A stretch of DNA of 64,000 nucleotides from Methylobacterium nodulans ORS 2060. GTDB taxonomy: Bacteria > Pseudomonadota > Alphaproteobacteria > Rhizobiales > Beijerinckiaceae. The stretch lies in NCBI RefSeq assembly GCF_000022085.1, contig NC_011887.1:1-64000 (forward strand), read 5' to 3'. Shown piece by piece: positions 28,902 to 38,741 of this stretch. Position numbers and translations under genes: made by a program. Numbering within the stretch: position 1 is the first letter of the stretch; each line of letters starts with the position of its first letter. Below the pieces are notes generated by a model. It was not told the origin of the DNA, searched no databases, and was given only the letters and a program-made list of their open reading frames with translations.

Positions 28902-29807
28902 TCAAGCTGCAACCTTGTCAAGCCCGGCCGCGCCCGCCATGTTCCTCAGTGCCGCGAGCCCCATGTTCTGGTAAAAGAACGGCTCGCGCATGAGGCTATC
29001 TTGCTCCGCCTCGATCACCAGCCAGCCCGAATAGCCCTGTTCCGCGGCGATCCGCAACACCGGCGCGAAATCGACGCAGCCCTCTGGATCCCCAGGCACG
29101 GTGAAGACGCCGCGACGTACCCCTTCCAGGAAGGAGAGATTTTCCTCGCGCACCTGCCGCATGATCTCAGGCCGGATGTTCTTGCAATGGATGTGGGTGA
29201 CGCGATTCATGTATTTCTCTGCGACCGCCGCCGGATCCGCGCCACCAAAAGTACAGTGGCCGGTGTCGAGCAACAGATGCGTGTGCGGCCCGGCCATGGC
29301 CATGAAGCGATCGATATCCGCGCCGCTTTCGATGATCGTTCCCATGTGGTGATGGTAGCCCATCTTCACGCCCCGATCGGCCGCGAAGCGCGACAATTCC
29401 TCGTATCCGGCGGAGAAGCGCTCCCATTGGGGGTCGGTCATGATCGGGCGGTCGTTGACCGGCACCGCGGCATTGCCGTGGACTGTGTTGGAGCATTCGC
29501 AGGCATTGATGTGGTCGCCACCCGCCGCCTTCGTCATCTCAATGAACCGCGCCAGCGCGGTCTTCTCCGTGTCAATGTCGTTGACCAGAAGATTGGTCGA
29601 ATGCCAGCCGGCGGCATAACGCAGCCCGTATTCGGCCAGCCGCGCCTTCAGCGCCATGCCGTCGTCGGGCATCTTGTGACCCTTCTCGATTCCGTCGAAG
29701 CCGATTTTTCGGCAGTCCGAGAGACAATCGTCCAGCGTCAGATGTGCGCCGATGCTCTGGTCGTCGTCATTCGACCAGGCGATGGGGTTGGTACCGTAGA
29801 GAATCAT
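28902..29807 (-). CDS. iolE: myo-Inosose-2 dehydratase
   Basis: A 301-residue TIM-barrel enzyme that dehydrates 2-keto-myo-inositol to the trihydroxycyclohexanedione in inositol catabolism. Features include [11 protein letters not shown] at the N terminus, [11 protein letters not shown], the metal-site segment [15 protein letters not shown] and [14 protein letters not shown] chose the ATG preceded by an AGGA element; upstream in-frame codons have no site. About 300 bases separate it from iolB, so it may have its own promoter despite being the distal gene of the locus. Confidence 0.92.
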   Translation of the reverse strand: MILYGTNPIAWSNDDDQSIGAHLTLDDCLSDCRKIGFDGIEKGHKMPDDGMALKARLAEYGLRYAAGWHSTNLLVNDIDTEKTALARFIEMTKAAGGDHINACECSNTVHGNAAVPVNDRPIMTDPQWERFSAGYEELSRFAADRGVKMGYHHHMGTIIESGADIDRFMAMAGPHTHLLLDTGHCTFGGADPAAVAEKYMNRVTHIHCKNIRPEIMRQVREENLSFLEGVRRGVFTVPGDPEGCVDFAPVLRIAAEQGYSGWLVIEAEQDSLMREPFFYQNMGLAALRNMAGAAGLDKVAA

Positions 29808-30106
29808 GATTATCCTGTCCTCAGGGCCCGGACCTTCGGTGCCGCTCCCCTTATGTTCCGGAATTCGTGAGGGGACGCTGGGGCTTGGCCCCATGGGTGC
29901 GAGCCTCCCCGTTCCTCGCCCGAGAGCAGAAGCCGTTCCACCATGAACGGATTCTGCTCTTAAGTCTTTGAGTTTACCGTATTATCTGCGACGAACCGGG
30001 ATCCTCTTCGTCGGAAAATGCTCTAGATTTTTGATGTGTCGCAGGTTTTTTCGGAAAACCGCAAGGCACTGTTCCGAAACCTGCTTAGGGCCGTGCTGCG
30101 CTGCCC
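29808..30106 (-). other. Spacer between iolB and iolE
   Basis: About 300 bases without a gene. A segment near 30040-30075 contains TTTTTCGGAAAACCG, a short imperfect repeat. I see no clear operator matching the one upstream of the LacI-type regulator. Confidence 0.4.
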
Positions 30107-30922
30107 TTATGTCTTGGCCTCGCCTTCCAGAAGCCAGCGATGCGCCGGATCGGGCTCGAAGCGCCATTGGCGCAAGGGGCCCGCCATGACATTGAGATAG
30201 TACATCTCGTATCCATGGGCGGCCGCGCAAGGGTGGTGACCGCGTGGCACCAGCACCACGTCGTGATTGTGCACCGCCATGGTCTCGTCGAGGCTGCCAT
30301 CGTCGGTATAGACCCGCTGGATCCCGAACCCCTGCGCCGGGTTGAGGCGGTGATAGTAGGTCTCCTCGAGATAGGTGATGCGCGGATAGTCGTCCTCGTC
30401 ATGGCGGTGCGAGGGATAGGACGACCAGTGACCCGCCGGCGTGAATACCTCGGTCACCAGCAGGCTGTCGCAATAATCCTCGGCCTCCATAGCGATGTTG
30501 TTGATGAAGCGGGTGTTCGACCCCTGGCCGCGCCGGGTCAGCGTGATGCCCTCGGGCCCGATCCGCCGCGCCGCATGTCCGCTTTGGCCCGGCGCGAGAC
30601 AAACGCCGATCGTGCAGTCGGTGATGGCGACGGCAGTCCAGTTTTCGCCATTCGGGATGTAGAGGCAATGCGGCGGCGTCTTCTCGAACACGTCCATGCG
30701 GTCGCCGAGCTCGCCCCAGTCGTTGCCGGCAGCCGTGACGGCGGCCTTGCCCTCGACCATGACGAGGATCGCCTCCATGGCGCCGGTCGCCTCGCCCACC
30801 GTCTCGCCCGGCCGCAGCCGGTAGAGCGAGAAGCCCACATAGCGCCAGCCCGCCGAATGCGGCGTGATCTCGTGCACCTTGCCGTGCGCACCAAAGGGTC
30901 GGCGTAACAGGTTTGCCATCAT
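30107..30922 (-). CDS. iolB: 5-Deoxy-glucuronate isomerase
   Basis: A 271-residue cupin-fold isomerase that converts 5-deoxy-D-glucuronate to 2-deoxy-5-keto-gluconate. Diagnostic segments are HKVHEITP-like KVHEITPHSAGWRYVGF at the N terminus, HWSSYPSHRHDEDDYPR (metal-binding His cluster) and AVHNHDVVLVPRGHHP. Two adjacent ATGs follow a GGAGA site; I take the first. It lies 94 bases after iolD in the same direction. Confidence 0.92.
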   Translation of the reverse strand: MMANLLRRPFGAHGKVHEITPHSAGWRYVGFSLYRLRPGETVGEATGAMEAILVMVEGKAAVTAAGNDWGELGDRMDVFEKTPPHCLYIPNGENWTAVAITDCTIGVCLAPGQSGHAARRIGPEGITLTRRGQGSNTRFINNIAMEAEDYCDSLLVTEVFTPAGHWSSYPSHRHDEDDYPRITYLEETYYHRLNPAQGFGIQRVYTDDGSLDETMAVHNHDVVLVPRGHHPCAAAHGYEMYYLNVMAGPLRQWRFEPDPAHRWLLEGEAKT

Positions 30923-31015
30923 ATGATCTCCGTCGGCCACGGCTTGGACCAGTGCGCCTGCGCTCGTCCGGCCTCGTTCCGGATGGGCCCGACGCGTCGG
31001 GGCGCCCCGATCCCG

Positions 31016-32854
31016 TCAGTCGAACGTCCGCTGGAAGGCGGCATGGCTGTCGTAGCGTTCGCGGGCCGCGCGCAGGGCTTCGGTTGTCCCCACTTCGGGC
31101 ACGGCCACGTCCCACCAGGCCCCACCGACGCCGAGGCTGCTCTCGGCCTCGGTGTCGATCAGGATCACGCGCGGGACCTTGCGGTCACGGGGCCGGGCCA
31201 GTTCCGCCTCCAGCCCGGCAATGCCGGCGACCTTCACCGCCTCGGCGCCCATCGCGCGGGCGTGCGCGACGAAATCGATCTCGGGGAAGGTCTTGTGGCG
31301 GCTGTCCACATACATGTTGTTGAAGGGCGCGCCGCCGCACTCGATCTGCAGCCGGTTGATGCAGCCATAACCGCGATTGTCCGTCAGCACGATGGTGAAG
31401 GGCACATGCATCATCGCCGCCGTGGCCAGTTCGGAATTGGCCATCATGTAGCTGCCATCGCCCACGAAGCAGATGACTTCCTTCTCGGGCACGGCCAGCG
31501 CGATGCCCATGGCGCCGGCCACCTCGTAGCCCATGCAGGAATAGCCGTATTCCATGTGGTAGCCGCCGGGTGCCGCGCGCCACAGCACCTGCAGCGCGCC
31601 GGGCATGGTGCCGGCCGCGCACATCACCACTGTGTCGGCGCCCGCATAGCGCTGCACCGCCCCGACTACCTGCGCGTCGGTGGGCAGATCGTTCGGGTTC
31701 TCGCCCTGCGGCGCCGCCATCACCCGGTCGGCCGCCTTAAACCAGGCCGTGCGCAGGCTCGCATCCGGCCCCGCGAACCGGTGACCTTCCAGCCCGGCGG
31801 TGATCGCCGTGAGCGCGATCTTCGCATCGGCAACTAACGGCACCGCACTGTGCTTGGCGGCGTCATAACCGGTCAGGTTGACCGAAACGAGTTTGCGCTG
31901 AGGGTTGCGGAAGGCGGCCCAGCTGCCGGTGGTGAAGTCCTGGAAGCGCGTGCCCGCGCCGATGATCAGGTCGGCCTCGGCACAGATCCGGTTGGCGCAG
32001 TCGCTGCCCGTCACGCCGGGAGAGCCGAAGTTGAGCGGGTGCTGCCAGTCGAGCGCGCCCTTGCCGGCCTGCGTCTCGACCACCGGGATGTTGTGCTTTT
32101 CCGCGAAGGCGGCGAGGTCCTGATCGGCCCCGGAATAGAGCACGCCCCCGCCCGACACGATCACCGGCTTCTGCGCCGCGCGGATCATCTCGATCACGGC
32201 CGCGAGCTCGCGCCGGTCCGGTTCCGGGCGACGGATGTGCCAGACCTTCGGCGCGAAGAACGCCTCGGGCCAGTCGTACGCCTCGGCCTGCACGTCCTGG
32301 CAGAAGGCCAGCGTCACCGGCCCGCACTGGGCCGGGTCGGTCATCACCTGCAGGGCGCGCGGCAACGCCGTCAGCAGGTGCTCTGGCCGGGTGATCCGGT
32401 CGAAATAGCGGCTGACCGGCCGGAAGCAGTCATTGGCCGAGACCGTGCCGTCGTCGAAATCCTCGATCTGCTGCAGCACCGGATCGGGGCGCCGGTTGGC
32501 GAAGACATCGCCCGGGATCAACAGCACCGGCAGGCGGTTCACATGCGCCAGTGCCGCCGCCGTCACCATGTTGGTGGCCCCCGGCCCGATCGACGAGGTG
32601 ACGGCCATCGCCTTCCGGCGGCGCTTGGTCTTGGCATAGGCGATGGCCGCATGGGCCATCGTCTGCTCGTTCTGGCCGCGCCAGGTGGGCAATGCGTCGC
32701 CGATCTTCTCCAGCGCCTCGCCGATTCCGGCCACGTTGCCATGGCCGAAGATCGCCCAGACCCCCTCGATGAACCGCTCGCCTTCTTCGGTCATCTGCAC
32801 CGAAAGCCAGCGCATCATGGTCTGCGCCGCCGTCAACCGCACCGTCGTCATCAT
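31016..32854 (-). CDS. iolD: 3D-(3,5/4)-trihydroxycyclohexane-1,2-dione hydrolase
   Basis: A 612-residue thiamine-diphosphate enzyme that opens the inositol-derived ring to 5-deoxyglucuronate. It has the three-domain layout of acetolactate-synthase relatives: an N-terminal Pyr domain (WAIFGHGNVAGIGEAL), a central domain, and a C-terminal PP domain with VGDGSYMMANSELATAAMMH, then LTDNRGYGCINRLQ. The ATG overlaps the iolC stop (ATGA), coupling translation; a second ATG follows directly. Confidence 0.93.
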   Translation of the reverse strand: MMTTVRLTAAQTMMRWLSVQMTEEGERFIEGVWAIFGHGNVAGIGEALEKIGDALPTWRGQNEQTMAHAAIAYAKTKRRRKAMAVTSSIGPGATNMVTAAALAHVNRLPVLLIPGDVFANRRPDPVLQQIEDFDDGTVSANDCFRPVSRYFDRITRPEHLLTALPRALQVMTDPAQCGPVTLAFCQDVQAEAYDWPEAFFAPKVWHIRRPEPDRRELAAVIEMIRAAQKPVIVSGGGVLYSGADQDLAAFAEKHNIPVVETQAGKGALDWQHPLNFGSPGVTGSDCANRICAEADLIIGAGTRFQDFTTGSWAAFRNPQRKLVSVNLTGYDAAKHSAVPLVADAKIALTAITAGLEGHRFAGPDASLRTAWFKAADRVMAAPQGENPNDLPTDAQVVGAVQRYAGADTVVMCAAGTMPGALQVLWRAAPGGYHMEYGYSCMGYEVAGAMGIALAVPEKEVICFVGDGSYMMANSELATAAMMHVPFTIVLTDNRGYGCINRLQIECGGAPFNNMYVDSRHKTFPEIDFVAHARAMGAEAVKVAGIAGLEAELARPRDRKVPRVILIDTEAESSLGVGGAWWDVAVPEVGTTEALRAARERYDSHAAFQRTFD

Positions 32855-34773
32855 GCCTGCTCCCGTCCGGCCGTTGCACTCGCAAGGCCCTTCCCGGCAT
32901 CCCAGACTGCGCAAAGCCGCGCATAGCGGCGCACCATCTCCGCAACCGCGTCCTCATCGCCGATCCGGCCTGCCAGCCAGTCGCGCGCCACCTGGCCGAA
33001 GATGGTCCGCCCCACGGCAAAGCCTTTCACGAGACTAAACCCGGCCGCGATCCGGAAGCTCTCGGCCAGCTCCGCCTCGGGCGCATCCAGCCCCAGCACG
33101 ACGATGCCGCGCGTATGGCGGTCGTGTTCCTCAATGGCCGCGCAAGCCTCGGCCCAGGCCACCGCGCTCGCCATCGGCTCCAGCTTCCACCAGTCCGGGT
33201 AGATCCCGATCTCGTAGAAGCGGCGGATCAGGGTTGCGGTCGTGCGGTCATCGACCGGCCCGACCTTCGAGGGGATAATCTCCAACAGAAATTCGAGCCG
33301 CTGGCGGCGCGCGGCATGGAAGAGCCGCGTCACCACCGCCTCCTGCTGCGCCCGCATCTCCAGGGTATCGTCCGGATGGCAGAAACACAGCACCTTCACC
33401 ACATGGTCGAGCGGCCATTCGGCCAGCCCGCCGTAGTCGGGACCGAGCTCGGGTTCGAGCGTCAGCGGCCGCGAGCCCGGCCACTCCACCGGCCGGCCGA
33501 TCCAGAGGCCGGTTCCCGCGGCGGCCTGCAGCGCGTCCCGTCCCAGCCGGTCGTCGCACAGGATGCCATAGCCTGGCCGTCCATCCTGGACTTCGAGAGC
33601 AGCCTGCAGGCACAGTTCCTTGAAGGCGCCGATCTTCGCCGGGCTGGCGCCCTCCATCACCTCCAGCTGCATCCGGTGATCGAAGGCGAAGACCCGCATG
33701 GTCGACCAGTCGCCGTGGCGGTTGGTGGACCAGTGAAGCTGCTCCAGCGCCGCGTCATGGCGCAAAGCCGGCGTGACCACGCCGCGTTCGAGGAAGAATT
33801 CCAGCTCCGTCAGCGAGGGATAGGCCGGCGTGCAGCCATGACGGCTGACCGCAAACGCCCCGCAGGCATTGGCATATGCCAAGGCCCGCGGCCACGGCGC
33901 CTCCTCGAGCCATCCCTTGATCAGGCCCGACATGAAACCGTCGCCCGCGCCGAGGACATTGAACACCTCGATCGGAAAGCCCGGACCCATCTCGCCCTCA
34001 TCGAGGCTGTCGGGGATCTCGCCGGTGAAGGCCACGGCCCCCGCCGCCCCGCGCTTGCAGACTAGCACCGCGGAGGAGACGGCGCGCACGGCCCGCAGCG
34101 CGGCAAGCGTGTTCGTATCCCCACCGGCGATGTGGAACTCCTCCTCGGTGCCGACGATCAGGTCGAACAAAGGCAGGTGGCTTTGCAGTTTTGCCGTCAC
34201 CGCCTTGCTCGCGATGAAACGACTCTCGCCGGCATCATGGCCAGCGAGGCCCCAGAGGTTCGGGCGATAGTCGATGTCGAGCGCCGTGCGCGCGCCATGC
34301 GTCCTGGCGAGCCGAAAGGCCTTCAGCACGGCCGCCTCGGTCCGCGGGTGGCTCAGATGCGTGCCGGTGGCCACGACCGAGCGCGCCTGCGCAATCAGGC
34401 TCTCGTCGATATCGTCCTCGCACAGCGCCATGTCCGCGCAGTCGCTGCGGTAGAAGATCAGCGGAAAGCGCTCCTGGTCGCGAATACCCAGCAGCACCAG
34501 CGCGGTCAGGCGCTCGGGGTCGGTCTTGACCCCGCGCACGTCCACGCCCTCCTTGAGCAGCTCCTCGCGAATGAACCGCCCCATATGCTCGTCGCCGACC
34601 CGGGTGATCAACGCCGACTTCAGCCCCAGCCGCGCCGTCCCCGCCGCGATATTGGTCGGAGACCCGCCGATATACTTCTGGAACGACCGCATGTCCTCGA
34701 GCCGGCCGCCAATCTGGGTCCCGTAGAGGTCGACCGACGAACGGCCGATGGTGATGACATCCAACGTCTTCAT
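32851..34773 (-). CDS. iolC: 5-Dehydro-2-deoxygluconokinase fused to DUF2090 domain
   Basis: A 640-residue two-domain protein. Residues about 1-330 are a PfkB-type sugar kinase (start LDVITIGRSSVDLYG, ATP-site motif NVLGAGDGFMSGLI). This half phosphorylates 2-deoxy-5-keto-gluconate. Residues about 345-635 are a DUF2090 domain with an aldolase-like barrel (FDHRMQLEVM, FLLEIIPSKVG), which in this fused form probably cleaves the phosphorylated product, the IolJ step. No separate iolJ is seen in the window. It overlaps iolD by ATGA and stands 30 bases from the TIM-barrel gene upstream. Confidence 0.92.
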   Translation of the reverse strand: MKTLDVITIGRSSVDLYGTQIGGRLEDMRSFQKYIGGSPTNIAAGTARLGLKSALITRVGDEHMGRFIREELLKEGVDVRGVKTDPERLTALVLLGIRDQERFPLIFYRSDCADMALCEDDIDESLIAQARSVVATGTHLSHPRTEAAVLKAFRLARTHGARTALDIDYRPNLWGLAGHDAGESRFIASKAVTAKLQSHLPLFDLIVGTEEEFHIAGGDTNTLAALRAVRAVSSAVLVCKRGAAGAVAFTGEIPDSLDEGEMGPGFPIEVFNVLGAGDGFMSGLIKGWLEEAPWPRALAYANACGAFAVSRHGCTPAYPSLTELEFFLERGVVTPALRHDAALEQLHWSTNRHGDWSTMRVFAFDHRMQLEVMEGASPAKIGAFKELCLQAALEVQDGRPGYGILCDDRLGRDALQAAAGTGLWIGRPVEWPGSRPLTLEPELGPDYGGLAEWPLDHVVKVLCFCHPDDTLEMRAQQEAVVTRLFHAARRQRLEFLLEIIPSKVGPVDDRTTATLIRRFYEIGIYPDWWKLEPMASAVAWAEACAAIEEHDRHTRGIVVLGLDAPEAELAESFRIAAGFSLVKGFAVGRTIFGQVARDWLAGRIGDEDAVAEMVRRYARLCAVWDAGKGLASATAGREQA

Positions 34774-34803
34774 CTCTGCCTCTCCGTCGCCTGCCCACCC
34801 TGA

Positions 34804-35703
34804 TCAGGCTTTCCAGTATGTCCCCACGTAGCGCTTCATTTCCGCGAGCATGAAGCGGGCGCTGTCCTCCGCCCGGTCCTCCCAGGCGAACACGCAGTTC
34901 GACAGGACGCCATCGAATTTCATGTCGGCGAGCGTCGAGAAGAAGAGGTCCCAGTCGATCTCGCCCTGGCCGATGTCGAGATGTTGGTGCACGCGGACCT
35001 TTGCGCCGGGCGGGTTCACGATGTAACGCAGTTGCGAAGACTTGTTGTGGTCATAGGTATCGGCCAGCCGCACATGCGCGAGGTATCCCGCGGTGGCGCG
35101 CAGGTTGGCCACCATGTCCGGCCCGTAGAAGAAGGTGTGCGGCGCGATGAAGGACGCCTTCACCATGGGCGAATTGATCGTCTTGATGATGTCGATTGCG
35201 GGCGCCACTTCCTCGACCCAATGCTCCGGATGGGCCTCGAGCGACAGCACGATGCCCTCGCGTTCGAGGATCGGCACGAGGATGTCCATCGCGCGGAAGA
35301 ACTGCCCCTCGCAGGTCTCAGGCCGATGCAGGCCGGACCGGTCGTTCAGGCTGCGCTCGGGCGAGCCGCCGCGGCCGAACTCTGACACGAACATCGGGCA
35401 TTCCATCTCGACAGCGATCGCGATGGCCCGCTTCCAATTGTCGATCGCAAGCTCCCATTCGTCCGGATAGGGGCTGGCCCAGCGATACATCGGCTGCAGC
35501 GTCGCCAGTCCCACGCCGTGATCCTTGAGCGCCTTCTTGAAGCTCCTGATCCGCTCCGGATAGACCTTCGGCCGCGTCCACCATGCCAGGAAGTCCGGGC
35601 GAGGCGACAGCTCGATGGAGTCATAGCCCAGTTCGGCTGTCTTCCGGCAGGTTTCCTCCAGAGACAGATGGCGGAACATGTGCGGGTCGAGCGTGTATTT
35701 CAT
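34804..35703 (-). CDS. Sugar phosphate isomerase/epimerase, TIM barrel
   Basis: A 299-residue AP-endonuclease-2-like TIM barrel. Features are CRKTAELGYDSIELSPRPDF near the N terminus, SLEAHPEHWVEEV in the centre and GAKVRVHQHLDIGQGEIDWD towards the C terminus, with the metal ligands Glu, Asp and His in place. AGGAGG stands 9 bases before the ATG. Within the inositol operon it is probably an inosose isomerase or epimerase of the IolI/IolH kind, allowing other inositol stereoisomers to enter. The exact reaction is inferred from location only. Confidence 0.8.
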   Translation of the reverse strand: MKYTLDPHMFRHLSLEETCRKTAELGYDSIELSPRPDFLAWWTRPKVYPERIRSFKKALKDHGVGLATLQPMYRWASPYPDEWELAIDNWKRAIAIAVEMECPMFVSEFGRGGSPERSLNDRSGLHRPETCEGQFFRAMDILVPILEREGIVLSLEAHPEHWVEEVAPAIDIIKTINSPMVKASFIAPHTFFYGPDMVANLRATAGYLAHVRLADTYDHNKSSQLRYIVNPPGAKVRVHQHLDIGQGEIDWDLFFSTLADMKFDGVLSNCVFAWEDRAEDSARFMLAEMKRYVGTYWKA

Positions 35704-35815
35704 TCGGCAATCCTCCTGTCGGTGATCCCGGCTCAGCATTGGTGCGACAATCCGGGGCGGTCGGTTGCTGCCGCAGCGCAAACAGAGCAGCGGCTCTCGC
35801 GCGCGCCTCGGCCGG

Positions 35816-36739
35816 TTACTTGCGGTACTCGGCCAGGTTGTCCTTGGTGACGAGTTCGAACGGCACCCAGATCGCGTCCTCAGCCTTTTCGCCCGCCGCC
35901 ATGGCGACGGCGGTCTGGACCGCGACCTCGCCCTGCCTGGTGGCGTTCTGGAACACGGTGACGTCGAGGTCGCCCGTGGCCATGGCGGCGAGTCCGTCAG
36001 GCGTTGCGTCGATGCCCGCAATCACCACGTCCTTCATCGCCACACCCGCGCTCTTCAGCGCCTGCGCGGCGCCGATCGCCATCTCGTCGCTGTTGGCGAT
36101 GACCGCGTCGAACCTCATGCCCGCCGTCAGCCACGAGGCCACCAGATCTTGCGCCTCGACACGCATCCAGTTCGCGGTCTGCTTGTCCAGGATGTGGATC
36201 GGGCAGTCCGGCGTTCGAAAGACATCTACGACATCCTTCGTGCGCACCAGCGCCGAATGATTTTCGAGCGGGCCCATCAGGATCACGGCCCGGCCCTTGC
36301 CCGCGAGCATCTTGCAGACGGCCCTGGCCTGCATCGTGCCTGAATCGAGCTCGTTCGAGCCGACGAAGGCGGTGCCTTTCGGCATTCCACGGCCCAGCTC
36401 CGCCGGCGGATGGTTGACATAAACCAACGGAATGCCGGCGGCCTTGGCAGCCCGGGTGATCGCGGCGGTGGAGTCACCATCGACCGCGTTCACCACAATG
36501 GCATCGACGCGGTTCGCGACGAAGTTCTGGACTTGGCTCAACTGGCGGGACACGTCGCGCTGAGCGTCCTCCAGCATCAGCTCGACGCCTTTGGTTCGCG
36601 CGGCCTCACCCTTCATTCCGTTCAACAGGATGGTGAGGAACGGGTTGTCGAGTGACGTCATGCTGACCCCGATCCGGCCCCCCGCATAGGCGGGGAGCGC
36701 GCAGGCAGTCAGAGCCGCGGCAAGCAAAAGTCGCTTCAT
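35816..36739 (-). CDS. Sugar ABC transporter substrate-binding protein (second copy)
   Basis: A 307-residue periplasmic binding protein of the ribose/LacI-like class. The signal peptide MKRLLLAAALTACALPAYA is followed by GGRIGVSMTSLDNPFLT, and the C terminus contains VFQNATRQGEVAVQTAV. It is clearly paralogous to the protein at 41423 (shared GVSM.. start, DAIVVN, FDAV.NSDEMAIGA, VPFELVT). It is embedded between two TIM-barrel genes with no permease or ATPase of its own, so it probably feeds the single ABC system upstream in this locus. Confidence 0.88.
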   Translation of the reverse strand: MKRLLLAAALTACALPAYAGGRIGVSMTSLDNPFLTILLNGMKGEAARTKGVELMLEDAQRDVSRQLSQVQNFVANRVDAIVVNAVDGDSTAAITRAAKAAGIPLVYVNHPPAELGRGMPKGTAFVGSNELDSGTMQARAVCKMLAGKGRAVILMGPLENHSALVRTKDVVDVFRTPDCPIHILDKQTANWMRVEAQDLVASWLTAGMRFDAVIANSDEMAIGAAQALKSAGVAMKDVVIAGIDATPDGLAAMATGDLDVTVFQNATRQGEVAVQTAVAMAAGEKAEDAIWVPFELVTKDNLAEYRK

Positions 36740-36820
36740 GGCCAGTTCCATTTCGTCAGACCAGCTGCCGGCCCAGGCATGGGCCGACGCCTTCTTTTTG
36801 TTGGTCCCGGAGCGCTGCTT

Positions 36821-37606
36821 TCAGAGAGAAGCGGACACGAAGTCCATGCTCCGCTTCGCTGCGCCTTTGGGATCCTCAAGCTCATGAACCTCGGTCGCGA
36901 AGGGTTCGAAGCTGAAGGGACCCGAATAGCCCGCCGCGATCAGCCTTCTGATCTGGGGGATGTTCTCCAGACGGTCGGCGCCGTCGACGAGGACGCGATG
37001 CGCATCGAGCATGTCGGCGACCGCAACGATGGGGTCGGTCACGCCGGAGATGTGCACGAGCCCCGTCCACTCGGGAAAGAATTCCGTCTCGCCGGCGAGA
37101 TGATGGTGGAACGTGTCGTGCACCAGCCTGTAGGTGTCCGCCCCATCGGCCGCCCTGATCGCTGCAATCGCCTCCTTCTTGGTGCGAAGAGAGGAAACCG
37201 GGAAGCCGAGCGGCTCGACAAGGCCGGTCAGGCGGTGGTCCAGAAGGATGGGCTTCATCGCCTTGAGCGAGGCGACGAGGACGTCGAACGCGACGGCCTT
37301 GCCCTCATTGAGCGGGCACATCACCAGAGCCTTCGCGCCGCAGGCCGCCGCATAGGCAGCGAGCTTGGCGGCGCGCTTCGCCATATCGTCCGTCCAGACG
37401 TTGAACGGATAGAGCGCTTTGATCGAAATGATCGACACACCTGTCTTTTCGGCGGCGGTCCTTACCTCTTCGGGCGCAACGGTACCGACGACATCAGGCA
37501 GGTCGTTGCGGATCTCGACCTCCGTCGCGCCGAGCGCGCGGGCAGAAGCGAAGAATTCCTCGAGCGGGAGCTTCGGCGCAAGAATATGATTCAGTGCGAA
37601 ACGCAT
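36821..37606 (-). CDS. iolI: TIM-barrel isomerase, probable inosose isomerase
   Basis: A 261-residue AP-endonuclease-2-like barrel. Notable segments are EVEIRNDLPDVVG, HDTFHHHLAGETEFFPEW and GYSGPFSFEPFATEVHEL, which provide His, Asp and Glu metal ligands. A textbook GAGGTGAT site precedes the ATG and the upstream iolG stop is only 9 bases away. Length and position suit IolI, which interconverts 2-keto-myo-inositol and 1-keto-D-chiro-inositol; the symbol is tentative. Confidence 0.72.
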   Translation of the reverse strand: MRFALNHILAPKLPLEEFFASARALGATEVEIRNDLPDVVGTVAPEEVRTAAEKTGVSIISIKALYPFNVWTDDMAKRAAKLAAYAAACGAKALVMCPLNEGKAVAFDVLVASLKAMKPILLDHRLTGLVEPLGFPVSSLRTKKEAIAAIRAADGADTYRLVHDTFHHHLAGETEFFPEWTGLVHISGVTDPIVAVADMLDAHRVLVDGADRLENIPQIRRLIAAGYSGPFSFEPFATEVHELEDPKGAAKRSMDFVSASL

Positions 37607-37615
37607 GACATCACC

Positions 37616-38626
37616 TCAGTTGTAGAGCGAAGGACGGGCGGGCAGGGTGATGGCGACGGCCTCGCCTGCTCGCTCCTGCGCCTCGACGCATGCATCCGAG
37701 GTGATCGCCGCCACATAGCCGTCCCAGGAGGTCGGACCGGAGGCGGTGCCGGCGGCTGCGGCCTTCAGGAAATCCTGCAGCTCGACGTCGTAGGAGGCGA
37801 TGAAGCGGTCCTTCCAGTCGGTCAGGATCGCGTTCTGACGCTTCGCATCGAGGCGCATCTCGACGGCCATCGGCTCAGGCAGCCTGGCGATGCCGTCTTC
37901 ACCCACGACCTCGCATTGGATGTCGTAGCCGTAGTGGCAGTTCACGAAGATCTCGACGTCGATCAGCACGCCCTTCTTCGTCTCCAGCACCACGACCTGC
38001 GGATCGCGCAGCTTGGCGTGTGAACGCGCAGCTTTGCGCGGGAAGAGGACGCGGGCGGAGACATAATCGTCGTCGAGGAGCCAGCGTAGCACGTCGATCT
38101 CGTGAATCAGCGTGTCGTGGATCGCCATCGGCGTGACGTATTGCTCCGGCACGGCCGGATTGCGGTGCGCCGCATGGACCAGAATCGGAGCGCCGGTATG
38201 GGATTTCACCGCCTGTTTCAGCGCAATATAGCCCGCGTCGTAGCGGCGCATGAAACCAACCTGCACCAGGCGTTTGCCATGCGCCACCTCGGCATCGACG
38301 ATCCGCCTTGCGCCCTCTGCTGTCGTTGCGAGCGGCTTTTCGCAGAAGCAGGGTTTGCCGGCAGCGATTGCCGCGAGGACATACTGCTCATGAGTGGCAC
38401 CCCACGACGTGACGAGCACTGCGTCCACATCGGGCGAGGCGATCAGGGCCTCCCCCGTTTCGAAGAGTCGGGCATCCCGGGCGATCTCCGCCCTGACGGC
38501 CTCGGCCGAGGTCGCGTTGACGTCGCTGAGCGCGACGACCTTGCCGCCAGATAACACCTGCTCGATCCGGCGCGCGTGTTCACGACCGATCGCACCTGTG
38601 CCGATTATACCAACTCTGACGGTCAT
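37616..38626 (-). CDS. iolG: Inositol 2-dehydrogenase
   Basis: A 336-residue GFO/IDH/MocA oxidoreductase that oxidises myo-inositol to 2-keto-myo-inositol with NAD+. The Rossmann motif [16 protein letters not shown] starts at residue 5. The EKP motif ([10 protein letters not shown]) carries the catalytic Lys, and [15 protein letters not shown] supplies the Asp/His active-site pair. It is the first catabolic step and lies directly downstream of the ABC permease gene. Confidence 0.93.
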   Translation of the reverse strand: MTVRVGIIGTGAIGREHARRIEQVLSGGKVVALSDVNATSAEAVRAEIARDARLFETGEALIASPDVDAVLVTSWGATHEQYVLAAIAAGKPCFCEKPLATTAEGARRIVDAEVAHGKRLVQVGFMRRYDAGYIALKQAVKSHTGAPILVHAAHRNPAVPEQYVTPMAIHDTLIHEIDVLRWLLDDDYVSARVLFPRKAARSHAKLRDPQVVVLETKKGVLIDVEIFVNCHYGYDIQCEVVGEDGIARLPEPMAVEMRLDAKRQNAILTDWKDRFIASYDVELQDFLKAAAAGTASGPTSWDGYVAAITSDACVEAQERAGEAVAITLPARPSLYN

Positions 38627-38741
38627 CCTGGGATCCTTGCTTCCGATACTTGTTGTTCCACGATGTACGGCGACCTGTCAGCGTCCGTACAGTGAATTTG
38701 TGTTAGCGAGTGCGAGGAAAGCCGCGGGCTTAAGCGCGGGC

